From NCBI RefSeq assembly GCF_000013365.1, contig NC_007778.1, forward strand, positions 2,356,001-2,420,000: a DNA stretch of 64,000 bases, written 5' to 3'. Position numbers and translations under genes: made by a program. This DNA is from Rhodopseudomonas palustris HaA2 (GTDB taxonomy: Bacteria > Pseudomonadota > Alphaproteobacteria > Rhizobiales > Xanthobacteraceae). Below are positions 29,081-38,258 of this stretch, piece after piece (positions within the stretch are counted from its first letter, which is position 1; the number at the start of each line of letters is the position of its first letter). The notes beneath the pieces are model-generated. The model was given only the letters and a program-made list of their open reading frames with translations. It was not told the origin of the DNA and made no database searches.

Positions 29081-29201
29081 CGTCATGGCGAGCGCAGCGA
29101 AGCAATCCAGAGCCACGCGTAACGAGCCCCTGGATTGCTTCGTCGTGGAGCCTGTGCCCGGACGGCGCGAAGCGCCGATCCGGGTGCTCCTTGCAATGAC
29201 G
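29081..29201. repeat. Palindromic repeat, family C, copy 2
   Basis: CGTCATGGCGAGCGCAGCG at the left and TGCAATGACG at the right, with internal AGCAATCC/GGATTGCT arms as in the copy at 23445. It lies directly behind the binding-protein gene. Confidence 0.75.
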
Positions 29202-29215
29202 GGTTAAGAACGCAC

Positions 29216-29301
29216 CGTCATGGCCGGGCTTGTCCCGGCCATCCACGGCAACGGGCATGGCGACTCAGTACGTGGATGCCCGGGACGAGCCCGGGTATGA
29301 C
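29216..29301. repeat. Palindromic repeat, family D, copy 1
   Basis: CGTCATGGCCGGGCTTGTCC opens the element, which closes with GGATGCCCGGGACGAGCCCG then GGTATGAC, so its right end is slightly diverged. Other D copies are at 32544, 33901 and 61064. Confidence 0.75.
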
Positions 29302-29364
29302 CAAGAGCAACAACGGGTCGGTGATGATGAACCAGCCTAGTCCGCCACCAGAAAGAACCCCGCG

Positions 29365-30318
29365 ATGACCAGCATCCAGACATCGGTGCCGGCGCGGTCG
29401 CAGGGGAGCGCGTCCGCGTGGCAGCGGCTCTCGACCAACCGCAACTGGCTGGCGCTGTGGTTCATGATGCCGGCGGCGGCGTTCCTGATCCTGTTCCTGG
29501 CCTATCCGTTGTTCCTCGGCGTCTGGATGAGCTTCACCGACGCGCGGATCGGCCGCGACGGCGTCTATGTCGGCGTCGAGAACTACGAATGGCTGTGGGA
29601 CGATTCGATCTTCTGGCTGTCGGTGTTCAACACCATCCTCTACACGACGGTCGCCAGCGCCATCAAATTCGCCGTCGGGCTGTATCTGGCGCTGCTGCTC
29701 AACCGGCACATGCCGTTCAAGGCGATGATCCGCGCCGCGGTGCTGGTGCCGTTCATCGTGCCGACCGTGCTGTCGGCGATCGCGTTCTGGTGGATCTACG
29801 ATTCGCAGTTCTCGATCATCTCCTGGTCGCTGATCAAGCTCGGCCTGATCGACCAGAACATCAATTTCCTCGGCGACCCCAATTGGGCGCGCGCATCCGT
29901 GATCTTCGCCAATATCTGGCGCGGCGTGCCGTTCGTGGCGATCACGCTGCTGGCAGGTCTGCAGACGGTGTCGCCGTCGCTGTACGAGGCGGCGACACTC
30001 GACGGCGCCACCGCGTGGCAGCGCTTTCGCTACATCACCTATCCGCTGCTGACGCCGATCATCGCCGTGGTGATGACGTTCTCGGTGCTGTTCACCTTCA
30101 CGGATTTCCAGTTGATCTGGGCGCTGACCCGCGGCGGGCCGGTCAACGCCACGCATCTGATGGCGACGCTGAGCTATCAGCGCGGCATTCTCTCCGGCCG
30201 GCTCGGCGAGGGCGCGGCGATCGCCACCGCGATGATCCCGTTCCTGCTGGCGGCGATTTCGATCTCCTGGTTCGGCATGCAGCGCCGCAAGTGGCAGCAA
30301 GGAACCGACAATGATTGA
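29365..30318 (+). CDS. Sugar ABC transporter permease, MalF-like
   Basis: A 317-residue membrane protein with six predicted helices. It has the EAA loop YEAATLDGATAWQRFRYITY that docks with the ATPase, and a typical N-terminal helix LALWFMMPAAAFLILFLAYP. It pairs with the next gene product as a CUT1 heterodimer. The ribosome site is weak. The reading ends eight bases before the ATG of the second permease. Confidence 0.93.
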   Translation: MTSIQTSVPARSQGSASAWQRLSTNRNWLALWFMMPAAAFLILFLAYPLFLGVWMSFTDARIGRDGVYVGVENYEWLWDDSIFWLSVFNTILYTTVASAIKFAVGLYLALLLNRHMPFKAMIRAAVLVPFIVPTVLSAIAFWWIYDSQFSIISWSLIKLGLIDQNINFLGDPNWARASVIFANIWRGVPFVAITLLAGLQTVSPSLYEAATLDGATAWQRFRYITYPLLTPIIAVVMTFSVLFTFTDFQLIWALTRGGPVNATHLMATLSYQRGILSGRLGEGAAIATAMIPFLLAAISISWFGMQRRKWQQGTDND

Positions 30319-30326
30319 GGCGCGCC

Positions 30327-31250
30327 ATGACTGAAACCACCGCCTCCGACCCGCGCCTCGCGGTCAAGGCCGCGACCGTCGCCCGGGACGACGACAGCGA
30401 GGGCATGAGCTATCTGGAATCGCTGCCGCGCCGGCTGGTGACGCTGTATTTGCCGCTGTTCATCATCGTCGTGATCCTGCTGTTCCCGTTCTACTGGATG
30501 GCGCTGACCTCGATCAAACCCGACGAGCAGCTGATCGACATGGACACCTACAACCCGTTCTGGGTGGTCAAGCCGACGCTGAAGCACATTTCCAAGCTGC
30601 TGTTCGAGACGCAATATCCGCGCTGGCTGTGGAACACGATGTATGTCGCCGCCGCCGCGACGACGTTGTCGATCGTCGCCAGCGTGCTCGCCGCCTATGC
30701 GATCGTGCGGCTGCGGTTCCGCGGCGCCGACAGCGTCGGCGGCGCGATCTTCCTCGCCTATCTGGTGCCGCCGTCGATCCTGTTCATTCCGCTGGCCTCG
30801 GTGATCCAGGCCTACGGCCTGTTCGACTCGCCGCTGTCGCTGATCCTGGTGTATCCGACGCTGCTGATCCCGTTCTCGACCTGGCTGCTGATGGGCTATT
30901 TCAAGACCATCCCGTTCGAGCTCGAGGAATGCGCGCTGATCGACGGCGCCTCGCGCTGGCAGATCCTCACCAGGATCATCGTGCCGCTCGCTGTGCCCGG
31001 GCTGATCTCGGCCTTCATCTTCTCGTTCACGCTGTGCTGGAACGAGTTCATCTACGCGCTGACCTTCCTGCAGTCGACGCCGAACAAGACCGTGCCGGTG
31101 GCGATCGTCAACGAATTCGTCGACGGCGACATCTACAAATGGGGCTCGCTGATGGCCGGCGCTCTGGTCGGCTCGCTGCCGCTGGTGATCCTCTATGCGT
31201 TCTTCGTCGAGCACTATGTGTCGGCGATGACCGGCGCGGTGAAGGAATAG
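30327..31250 (+). CDS. Sugar ABC transporter permease, MalG-like
   Basis: The 307-residue protein has six membrane helices and the EAA loop ELEECALIDGASRWQILTRI followed by PLAVPGLIS. A 30-residue charged N-terminal tail precedes the first helix. The start MTETTASDP is supported by GAGG seven bases upstream. It is the last gene of the transporter operon and completes it with the ATPase, binding protein and MalF-like partner. Confidence 0.93.
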   Translation: MTETTASDPRLAVKAATVARDDDSEGMSYLESLPRRLVTLYLPLFIIVVILLFPFYWMALTSIKPDEQLIDMDTYNPFWVVKPTLKHISKLLFETQYPRWLWNTMYVAAAATTLSIVASVLAAYAIVRLRFRGADSVGGAIFLAYLVPPSILFIPLASVIQAYGLFDSPLSLILVYPTLLIPFSTWLLMGYFKTIPFELEECALIDGASRWQILTRIIVPLAVPGLISAFIFSFTLCWNEFIYALTFLQSTPNKTVPVAIVNEFVDGDIYKWGSLMAGALVGSLPLVILYAFFVEHYVSAMTGAVKE

Positions 31251-31274
31251 TCGCTCGTGCAGAACATGCCGCCG

Positions 31275-31370
31275 CCCTTCGAGGCTCGCCCGAGCGGGCG
31301 AGCACCTCAGGGTGACGGCTCCAACCACAGCGTCATCCTGAGGTACGAGCGCAGCGAGCCTCGAAGGATG
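31275..31370. repeat. Palindromic repeat, family E, copy 1
   Basis: CCCTTCGAGGCTCGCCCGAG then CACCTCAGGGTGACG, followed by a second unit CGTCATCCTGAGGTACGAGC ending in CTCGAAGGATG. Other E copies are at 35612 and 57965. Confidence 0.75.
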
Positions 31371-31415
31371 GTGACGAGTCACCAAGGCATGATAAGTACG
31401 CCCAGCATCTCAAGC

Positions 31416-31523
31416 CGTCATTCCGGGGCGCGCGCCGCGCGAACCGGGAATCTGACACGAGCACACTAGCATCTCTCCCCGGAAGAGATTCCGGGTTCGC
31501 GCTTCGCGCGCCCCGGAATGACG
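31416..31523. repeat. Palindromic repeat, family B, copy 2
   Basis: Opens CGTCATTCCGGGGCGCGCG and closes CGCGCGCCCCGGAATGACG, with two internal CCGGGAAT/ATTCCGG segments. The right end contains the ATG at 31518 that gives the next gene a misleading longer reading. Confidence 0.8.
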
Positions 31524-31544
31524 AACGATAGGGAAACATCAACC

Positions 31545-32531
31545 TTGCACATCCTCATCCTCGGCGCCGCCGGCATGGTCGGGCGCAAACTCACGGAGCG
31601 GCTGCTCGCCGACGGTCGCCTCGGTGATCGCGAGATCACCCGGATGACGCTGCAGGACGTGGTCGCGCCGGCCACGCCCGCCAAGGCGGCGATGCCGATC
31701 ACGACGATCGTCAGCGATCTCGCCGAGCCGGGGCAGGCGGCGGCGCTGGTGGCGCATCGGCCGGAGGTGATCTTCCATCTCGCCGCGATCGTCTCCGGCG
31801 AGGCCGAGGCCGATTTCGACAAGGGCTACCGCATCAATCTCGACGGCACGAGGCATCTGATCGACGCGATCCGCGCGGAAGGCGACGACTATCATCCGCG
31901 GCTGGTGTTCACCTCGTCGATCGCGGTGTTCGGCGCGCCGTTCCCCGAGAAAATCGGCGACGAATTCCTCTCCGCGCCGCTCACCAGCTACGGCACCCAG
32001 AAGGCGATCTGCGAACTCTTGATCGCCGACTATACCCGCAAGGGCTTTCTCGACGGCGTCGGCATTCGCCTGCCGACGATCTGCGTCCGCCCCGGCACGC
32101 CCAACAAGGCGGCCTCCGGCTTCTTCTCCAACATCATCCGCGAGCCGCTCGCCGGCCACGAGGCGGTGCTGCCGGTCTCCGACGACGTGATGCACTGGCA
32201 CGCCTCGCCGCGCTCCGCGGTCAGCTTCCTGATCCATGCCGGCACGATGGACACGCAGGCGATCGGCCCGCGCCGCAATTTGTCGATGCCCGGTCTCGCC
32301 GCCACCGTCGGCGAACAGATCGCGGCGCTCGAACGCGTCGCCGGCAAGGGCGTCGTGGCGCGGATCAGGCGCGAGCCCGATCCGGTGATCATGGGCATCG
32401 TCGCCGGCTGGCCGCGCAATTTTGCGACCGACCGCGCGCTCGCGCTCGGCTTCACCACCGCGGAACAGAGCTTCGACGACATCATCCGGATTCACATCGA
32501 GGACGAACTGGGCGGGAATTTTGCCGCCTGA
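31545..32531 (+). CDS. denD: NAD-dependent epimerase-family protein, D-erythronate dehydrogenase (DenD)-like
   Basis: An extended-SDR protein with the N-terminal HILILGAAGMVGRKL Rossmann loop, SSIAVFG and YGTQK with the catalytic Tyr/Lys, and the segment IRLPTICVRPGTPNKAASGF typical of DenD. DenD oxidises D-erythronate to 2-oxo-erythronate with NAD. I place the start at the TTG at 31545, preceded by AGGGAAA, because DenD proteins begin just before this motif. The ATG at 31518 lies inside a palindromic repeat. With the TTG start the protein has 328 residues. It suggests that four-carbon sugar acids are used near this transporter, but no Otn-type partners are in view. Confidence 0.82.
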   Translation: MHILILGAAGMVGRKLTERLLADGRLGDREITRMTLQDVVAPATPAKAAMPITTIVSDLAEPGQAAALVAHRPEVIFHLAAIVSGEAEADFDKGYRINLDGTRHLIDAIRAEGDDYHPRLVFTSSIAVFGAPFPEKIGDEFLSAPLTSYGTQKAICELLIADYTRKGFLDGVGIRLPTICVRPGTPNKAASGFFSNIIREPLAGHEAVLPVSDDVMHWHASPRSAVSFLIHAGTMDTQAIGPRRNLSMPGLAATVGEQIAALERVAGKGVVARIRREPDPVIMGIVAGWPRNFATDRALALGFTTAEQSFDDIIRIHIEDELGGNFAA

Positions 32532-32543
32532 CTAACGCACAGG

Positions 32544-32617
32544 CGTCATCGCCGGGCTTGACCCGGCGATCCAGCTTCTTCGTGTGATGGATGCCCGGGT
32601 CAAGCCCGGGCATGACG
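32544..32617. repeat. Palindromic repeat, family D, copy 2
   Basis: CGTCATCGCCGGGCTTGACC is mirrored by GGTCAAGCCCGGGCATGACG around a short spacer. It lies between the DenD-like and thiolase genes. Confidence 0.8.
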
Positions 32618-32706
32618 AGTCTTTATGCGTCCCACGGGGGGATGCTTTTGGCTGACGGTCGTCCTATATTCCGGCCAAACCAGCAACCCGATCGAGGAGA
32701 AACGCC

Positions 32707-33876
32707 ATGACCGCCAGCATCGTTGGATGGGCGCATATGCCCTTCGGCAAGTTCGACGCCGAGACCGTCGAGAGCATGATCGTCCGCGTCGCCAATGAGG
32801 CGATCGCCGATGCCGGCATCGCCGCCGGCGATGTCGATGAAATCGTGCTGGGGCATTTCAACGCCGGCTTCTCGCCGCAGGATTTCACCGCCGCTCTGGT
32901 GCTGCAGGCCGATCCGGCGCTGCGCTTCAAGCCCGCCACCCGGGTCGAGAACGCCTGCGCCACCGGCTCCGCCGCCGTGCATCAGGGCATCCGCGCGATC
33001 GAGGCCGGCGCCGCCAAGGTGGTGCTGGTGGTCGGCGTCGAGCAGATGACGCGGACGCCGGGCCCGGAAATCGGCAAGAACCTGCTGCGCGCCTCCTATC
33101 TGCCGGAAGACGGCGAGACGCCCGCGGGCTTCGCCGGGGTGTTCGGCATCATCGCGCAACGATACTTCCAGAAATACGGCGACCAGTCCGACGCCCTCGC
33201 CATGATCGCCGCCAAGAACCACCACAACGGAGTGGCCAATCCCTATGCGCAGATGCGCAAGGATTTCGGTTTCGAGTTCTGCCGCGCCGAGGGCGAGAAG
33301 AACCCGTTCGTCGCCGGCCCCCTGAAGCGCACCGACTGCTCGCTCGTCTCCGACGGCGCCGCCGCGCTGGTGCTGACTTCGGCGGAGAACGCCAAGACCA
33401 TGGGCAAGGCCGTCAACATCCGCGCCCGCGCCCATGCGCAGGATTTCCTGCCGATGTCCAAGCGCGACATCCTGCAGTTCGAAGGCTGCACCGTCGCCTG
33501 GCAGCGCGCGCTGGCCGACGCCGGAATCACGCTCGATGATCTCTCCTTCGTCGAGACCCACGATTGCTTCACCATCGCCGAACTGATCGAGTACGAAGCG
33601 ATGGGGCTGACCACGAAGGGGCAGGGCGCCCGCGCCATCAAGGAAGGCTGGACCCAGAAGGACGGCAAGCTGCCGATCAATCCGTCCGGCGGCCTCAAGG
33701 CCAAGGGCCATCCGATCGGCGCCACCGGCGTGTCGATGCACGTGCTGACCGCGATGCAGCTGCTCGGCCAGGCGCCGGAAGGCATGCAGATCAAGGACGC
33801 CAAGCTCGGCGGCATCTTCAACATGGGCGGCGCCGCCGTCGCCAACTACGTCTCGGTGCTCGAGCCGGCGAAGTAA
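32707..33876 (+). CDS. Thiolase family protein, catalytically complete
   Basis: A 389-residue thiolase of the SCP-x-like type. The nucleophile C84 is in ENACATGSA, HDCFT supplies the mid-region residues, and NPSGGLKAKGHPIGATG carries the catalytic His. It should cleave a 3-ketoacyl-CoA with CoA, or run the reverse reaction. GAGGAG upstream supports the start. Downstream AMP ligase, CoA-transferase and second thiolase genes imply CoA-dependent breakdown of a branched or cyclic acid, which SCP-x-type thiolases often handle. Confidence 0.92.
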   Translation: MTASIVGWAHMPFGKFDAETVESMIVRVANEAIADAGIAAGDVDEIVLGHFNAGFSPQDFTAALVLQADPALRFKPATRVENACATGSAAVHQGIRAIEAGAAKVVLVVGVEQMTRTPGPEIGKNLLRASYLPEDGETPAGFAGVFGIIAQRYFQKYGDQSDALAMIAAKNHHNGVANPYAQMRKDFGFEFCRAEGEKNPFVAGPLKRTDCSLVSDGAAALVLTSAENAKTMGKAVNIRARAHAQDFLPMSKRDILQFEGCTVAWQRALADAGITLDDLSFVETHDCFTIAELIEYEAMGLTTKGQGARAIKEGWTQKDGKLPINPSGGLKAKGHPIGATGVSMHVLTAMQLLGQAPEGMQIKDAKLGGIFNMGGAAVANYVSVLEPAK

Positions 33877-33900
33877 TCCAACGCGATGGCTCTCTCGCCC

Positions 33901-33988
33901 GTCATGCCCGGGCTTGTCCCGGGCATCCACGCCTTCGGCGGTGGACGCGGCAAAGACGTGGATGGCCGGGACAAGCCCGGCCATGACG
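33901..33988. repeat. Palindromic repeat, family D, copy 3
   Basis: GTCATGCCCGGGCTTGTCCC (preceded by C) is mirrored by GGGACAAGCCCGGCCATGACG. The left arm reads GCCCGGG and the right GGCCGGG, so the two halves come from slightly different subtypes. Confidence 0.8.
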
Positions 33989-34043
33989 GCAAGCGGGCCG
34001 GCAGTCGCGTCCCCATTGAACACTCGATTTGCGGGGGCTTGCG

Positions 34044-35570
34044 ATGAATCTGTCCGAATGGCTCGCCGCGAGCGCACGGCTGCGGCCGTCCGCGCCGGCC
34101 TTGCTCACCGGCACCACGATCGAGGCGGACTACGCGACGTTCGCGCAGCGCGCCGCCTCGTTCGCTGCAGCGCTGCAGCGCGACTACGGCATCGTCTCCG
34201 GCGACCGCGTCGCGCTGTTCGCGCATAATTGCACGCAATATCTCGAGGCACTGTACGGCATCTGGTGGGCGGGCGCGGTGGCGGTGCCGATCAACGCCAA
34301 GCTGCACGGCAAGGAAGCGGCGTGGATCTGCAGCAATTCCGGCGCCAAGCTGGCGCTGATCTGCGACGACACCGCGGACACTTTCAACGAGGCCGCGGGC
34401 GAATTGCCGGCCCGCATGGCGACGCTGGCGCTCGACAGCGACGCCTACATTCGCGCCCGTAGCGGCGACGGGCCGGCGGCGCCGGCGGCGCGCGAGGACG
34501 GCGATCTCGCCTGGCTGTTCTACACCTCCGGCACCACCGGCCGGCCGAAGGGGGTGATGCTCAGCCACGGCAATCTGATCGCGATGTCGCTGTGCTATTT
34601 GGCCGATGTCGACACGGTGTCGTCCGATGACGCCGCGCTCTATGCCGCGCCGATCTCGCACGGTGCCGGGCTCTACAACATGATCCACACCCGGTTCGGC
34701 GCGCGTCACGTCGTGCCCGCCTCCAAGGGCTTCGACCCCGACGAGGTGCTGACGCTCGGCAAGCAGCTCGGCAACGTCGCGATGTTCGCCGCGCCCACCA
34801 TGGTGAAGCGGCTGGTCGAGGCCGCAAGGCGCCGCGGCGAGCGCGGCGAGGGACTGCGCACCATCGTCTACGGCGGCGGCCCGATGTATCTCGCCGACAT
34901 CCGCGACGCGCTCGACGTGATGGGCCAGCGCTTCGTGCAGATCTACGGCCAGGGCGAATCGCCGATGGCGATCACGTCGCTGAAGCGCGAGTTGCACGCC
35001 GATGTCGATCATCCGCGCTATCTGCAGCGGCTGGCCTCGGTCGGCACCGCGCAGAGCGCGCTGTCGGTGCGGATCACCGGGCCTGACGGCGAGGTGCTGC
35101 CGGCCGGCGAGACCGGCGAGATCGAGGCCAAGGGCCCGACCGTGATGCTCGGCTACTGGAACAATTCGGACGCCAACGCCGAGACGCTGAAAGACGGCTG
35201 GCTGCGCACCGGCGATGTCGGGCGCCTGGACGAGGACGGCTTTCTCACGCTGTCGGACCGCTCCAAGGACGTGATCATCTCCGGCGGCACCAACATCTAT
35301 CCGCGCGAAGTGGAAGAAGCGCTGCTGACGCATCCCGCGGTGCGCGAGGTCTCGGCGATCGGCGTCGCCGATCCGGAATGGGGCGAGACCGTGGTCGCCT
35401 GTGTGGTGCTGGCGGACGGATCGGAGCCCAGCGACACTGCGCTCGACGCGCATTGCCTCGCCGCCATCGCCCGCTTCAAGCGGCCGAAGCGCTACGTCTA
35501 TCTGGAAGCGTTGCCGAAGAACAATTACGGCAAGGTGCTGAAGACCGAGCTGCGCAAGATGGTGACTTAG
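34044..35570 (+). CDS. AMP-forming acyl-CoA ligase
   Basis: The 508-residue protein has the adenylate motif FYTSGTTGRPKGVMLSH, the A5 segment YGQGE, the A7 segment GWLRTGDVGRLDEDG and the A10 lysine in PKNNYGKVLK. It activates a carboxylic acid with ATP and CoA. The acid is unknown; the neighbouring thiolase and hydratase suggest it feeds a beta-oxidation-like route. Start at MNLSEW, 15 bases inside a longer reading. As in many ligases, the A10 lysine could be controlled by acetylation; this is known for the family, not shown here. Confidence 0.92.
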   Translation: MNLSEWLAASARLRPSAPALLTGTTIEADYATFAQRAASFAAALQRDYGIVSGDRVALFAHNCTQYLEALYGIWWAGAVAVPINAKLHGKEAAWICSNSGAKLALICDDTADTFNEAAGELPARMATLALDSDAYIRARSGDGPAAPAAREDGDLAWLFYTSGTTGRPKGVMLSHGNLIAMSLCYLADVDTVSSDDAALYAAPISHGAGLYNMIHTRFGARHVVPASKGFDPDEVLTLGKQLGNVAMFAAPTMVKRLVEAARRRGERGEGLRTIVYGGGPMYLADIRDALDVMGQRFVQIYGQGESPMAITSLKRELHADVDHPRYLQRLASVGTAQSALSVRITGPDGEVLPAGETGEIEAKGPTVMLGYWNNSDANAETLKDGWLRTGDVGRLDEDGFLTLSDRSKDVIISGGTNIYPREVEEALLTHPAVREVSAIGVADPEWGETVVACVVLADGSEPSDTALDAHCLAAIARFKRPKRYVYLEALPKNNYGKVLKTELRKMVT

Positions 35571-35611
35571 TCTCCGCCGTCATTGGGGCAGCGGCCCAGC
35601 CTATCCACGAG

Positions 35612-35727
35612 CGTCATCCTGAGGTGCCTGCCACGCCGCGTCGCGGCGTGGCAGGCCTCGAAGGATGAGCCGCAGTCCCTGTCACCGCATCCTTCGAGGC
35701 TCGCTACGCTCGCACCTCAGGATGACG
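35612..35727. repeat. Palindromic repeat, family E, copy 2
   Basis: Opens CGTCATCCTGAGGTGC and closes GCACCTCAGGATGACG. Inner arms are TGCCACGCCGCG and CGCGGCGTGGCA, then CCTCGAAGGATG and CATCCTTCGAGG. It lies between convergent genes (acyl-CoA ligase and MaoC-type), where it could act as a two-way terminator. Confidence 0.8.
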
Positions 35728-35760
35728 GCTGCGGACGGGAGTCACTCTGGAGTAACAGGA

Positions 35761-36645
35761 TCAACGCATCACGCCCACCATCGCCGGCCGTTCGTCGCCG
35801 TCGACCCACAGCGCGAAATCGTCGCCGTCGTCGCCCGCGGCCTGCCGCAGCGTGACGGCGCGGCCGTAATACACCGGGCCTTTCAGCCACAGATCGAGCT
35901 GGCGCGGCGGCGCCTGTGTCGGCGCGAGGTGCCCGAGGCATTGCGCGGCGATCCGCTGCGGATGCGCGGAGGCCGCGGCGAAGCCGGCCCGGCGCGCATA
36001 GGCGTCGAGCAGATGCAGCGGATTGGTATCGCCGGTGAGCCGCGTGAAGCGCAGCCGCTGGCCGCCCTCGACCGTCCAATGCGCGACCGGCGGCAGCGCG
36101 GGATCGACCACGGGCGACGCGGACGGCGCACCATCCGCTGCGCCGCGCGAAAACAGCGGCGTGAAGCGGCCGCGATAATAGAACGTGGTGATGCTTTCCC
36201 AGGGGCAATCGGCGCCCTGCAGCAATCGGGCGTGGACGTCCAGTTCGATGCCTTTGCCATGGACGCGCCAGGCGATCGCCCGCGCGATCAGGTCGGACGG
36301 GAACGCGACCTTGACGTCGCCATGACGGATCATCCGGTTGCGCAATTGTAGTGCGCGCCAGATCGGGATCGGCCAGCGCGGATGCATCAGCATCGCCAGC
36401 GTCAGGCGGAATCCGGTGACGTGCGGCGCCAGCAGCAGCAGCCGCTCGGTGGTGACGTCGTCGTTGCGCCCGGCGAGGCGCTGCAGCACGTCGAGCGCCT
36501 GTCGGCTGATGCGGTAGTCGCGCCAGATGAAGCTGAATTCGGGGAAGCCCTGCTCGGCGTGCCAGCCGGACGACGGCCACAAAGCGCCGAGGCCCATCGC
36601 CGGCAAGGACGGCGGCGCGAGGAACGTCTTGTGGTGCGTCGTCAT
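35761..36645 (-). CDS. MaoC/FAS1-like double hot-dog hydratase
   Basis: A 294-residue protein long enough for two hot-dog domains. The C-terminal half contains FTRLTGDTNPLHLLDAYA, the MaoC hydratase motif with the Asp/His pair. The N-terminal half, with a YYRGRFTPLF junction, resembles the FAS1-like dehydratase region. Proteins of this shape (HTD2 or mesaconyl-CoA hydratase type) add or remove water from an enoyl thioester. The start at 36645 leaves 221 bases to the divergent CoA-transferase gene. Its pairing with the acyl-CoA genes suggests it supplies the hydratase step. Confidence 0.8.
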   Translation of the reverse strand: MTTHHKTFLAPPSLPAMGLGALWPSSGWHAEQGFPEFSFIWRDYRISRQALDVLQRLAGRNDDVTTERLLLLAPHVTGFRLTLAMLMHPRWPIPIWRALQLRNRMIRHGDVKVAFPSDLIARAIAWRVHGKGIELDVHARLLQGADCPWESITTFYYRGRFTPLFSRGAADGAPSASPVVDPALPPVAHWTVEGGQRLRFTRLTGDTNPLHLLDAYARRAGFAAASAHPQRIAAQCLGHLAPTQAPPRQLDLWLKGPVYYGRAVTLRQAAGDDGDDFALWVDGDERPAMVGVMR

Positions 36646-36866
36646 CTGGCGGTCTCTGGCGGTGTGGTCGCGCGGGGGCCGGACCGCTCAATGCAGACAT
36701 CCGCCGTCGCGGTCAATGTCCGCACGCGATTCCGTGTCGCGGAACATCGCCGGCCGGCTGGGCGCCATGCGGCCGGGCGCGCTTGATCTTCGCGCGCGCT
36801 CCACGCTACACGGGAACGACGGCGCCCCGAGAGCGCCGCTATCCGCACCGGGGAGCGATCGCGACG

Positions 36867-38081
36867 ATGGGGCCACTCGCAGGCGTGACGATCGTCGACA
36901 TGACGTCGGTGCTGATGGGGCCTTACGCGACCCAGATGCTGGGCGATTACGGCGCGGATGTCGTCAAGATCGAGTCCCCCGACGGCGACGTCACGCGGCA
37001 GATCGGCCCGGCGCGGAATCCCGGCATGGGACCGGTGTTCCTCAATGCCAACCGCAACAAGCGCAGCATCTGCCTCGATCTCAAACACGCCGCCGGCCGC
37101 GACGCCGCGCTGCGGCTGATTGCGGGCGCCGACGTGCTGGTGTACAACGTGCGTCCGCAGGCGATGGCGCGGCTGCGGCTCGGCTATGACGAGGTCGCGG
37201 CGATCAATCCGCGGCTGATCTATGCCGGGCTGTTCGGCTTCGGCCAGGACGGACCCTATGCGGCCAAACCCGCTTATGACGATCTAATCCAGGGCGCGAC
37301 AGCGCTGCCGGCGCTGAACGCGCGTATCGGTGACGGCACGCCGCGCTACGTGCCTAACGCGCTGGTCGACCGCATCGTCGGGCTCACCGCGGTCGGCGCG
37401 ATCTGCGCCGCGCTGGTGCATCGCGACCGCACTGGACAGGGGCAGCGCGTCGGCGTCCCGATGTTCGAGACGATGGCGGGCTTCGTGATGGGTGATCATC
37501 TCGGCGGGCTCACCTACGAGCCGCCGCTCGATCGCGGCGGCTATGCCCGGCACCTGTCGCCGGACCGCCGGCCGTACCAGACCGCCGACGGCTACATCTG
37601 CGCGATGGTGTACAACGACAAGCAGTGGGGCAGCTTCCTGCGCGCGATCGGCCGCGACGATCTGCTGAGCGACGAGCGTTACACGTCGTTCGCCAAGCGC
37701 GCCGTGAACATCGACGTGGTCTATGCCGAGCTGGCGCGGATCTTCCTGACGCGCAGCACGGCGGAGTGGACGGAACTGCTCGATGCCGCCGACGTGCCGG
37801 CGATGCGGATGCACGATCTCGAAAGCCTGCTCGACGATCCGCATCTGGTCGCGACCGATTTCTTCCCCGTCGTCGATCATCCGAGCGAAGGCCCGATCCG
37901 CGACATGAGAGTCTCGGCGACCTTTGCGGCGACGCCCGTCGCGCGCCAGCGCCTCGCGCCGCGCTTGGGCGAGCAGGGGGCGGAGGTGCTGCGCGAGGCC
38001 GGCTACAGCGACGACGAGATCGAGGCGCTGGCTGGATGCGGCGCGTTGAAGCTGCCGGCGGCGGGCAAGGTGGCGAGTTGA
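36867..38081 (+). CDS. CaiB/BaiF family CoA-transferase
   Basis: A 404-residue family III CoA-transferase. The N-terminal GVTIVDMTSVLMGPYATQML, the FLNANRNKRSICLDLK block and the catalytic Asp region PAYDDLIQGATAL are characteristic. It moves CoA between carboxylates such as succinate or formate and a degradation intermediate. Start at MGPLAGV with GGGGAG upstream, rather than the longer reading from 36783 that has a basic leader. It precedes the thiolase-like, DUF35 and ADP-forming ligase genes; a family B repeat separates it from them. Confidence 0.92.
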   Translation: MGPLAGVTIVDMTSVLMGPYATQMLGDYGADVVKIESPDGDVTRQIGPARNPGMGPVFLNANRNKRSICLDLKHAAGRDAALRLIAGADVLVYNVRPQAMARLRLGYDEVAAINPRLIYAGLFGFGQDGPYAAKPAYDDLIQGATALPALNARIGDGTPRYVPNALVDRIVGLTAVGAICAALVHRDRTGQGQRVGVPMFETMAGFVMGDHLGGLTYEPPLDRGGYARHLSPDRRPYQTADGYICAMVYNDKQWGSFLRAIGRDDLLSDERYTSFAKRAVNIDVVYAELARIFLTRSTAEWTELLDAADVPAMRMHDLESLLDDPHLVATDFFPVVDHPSEGPIRDMRVSATFAATPVARQRLAPRLGEQGAEVLREAGYSDDEIEALAGCGALKLPAAGKVAS

Positions 38082-38120
38082 ATCGATGCGCGTGATCGCT
38101 GACCATCGCAGACACCCTCT

Positions 38121-38225
38121 CGTTCGTCATTCCGGGGCGCGCGTAGCGCGAACCCGGAATCCATACTCCCGGCGGTGGCTATGGATTCCGGGTTCGCGCC
38201 AAGGGGCGCGCCCCGGAATGACGAA
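38121..38225. repeat. Palindromic repeat, family B, copy 3
   Basis: CGTTCGTCATTCCGGGGCGC at the left, GGCGCGCCCCGGAATGACG at the right, with internal CCCGGAATCC/GGATTCCGGG arms. It lies between the CoA-transferase and the thiolase-like genes. Confidence 0.8.
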
Positions 38226-38258
38226 AGTGAGGATGATGCCAAGCGTCGGACGTTCATC

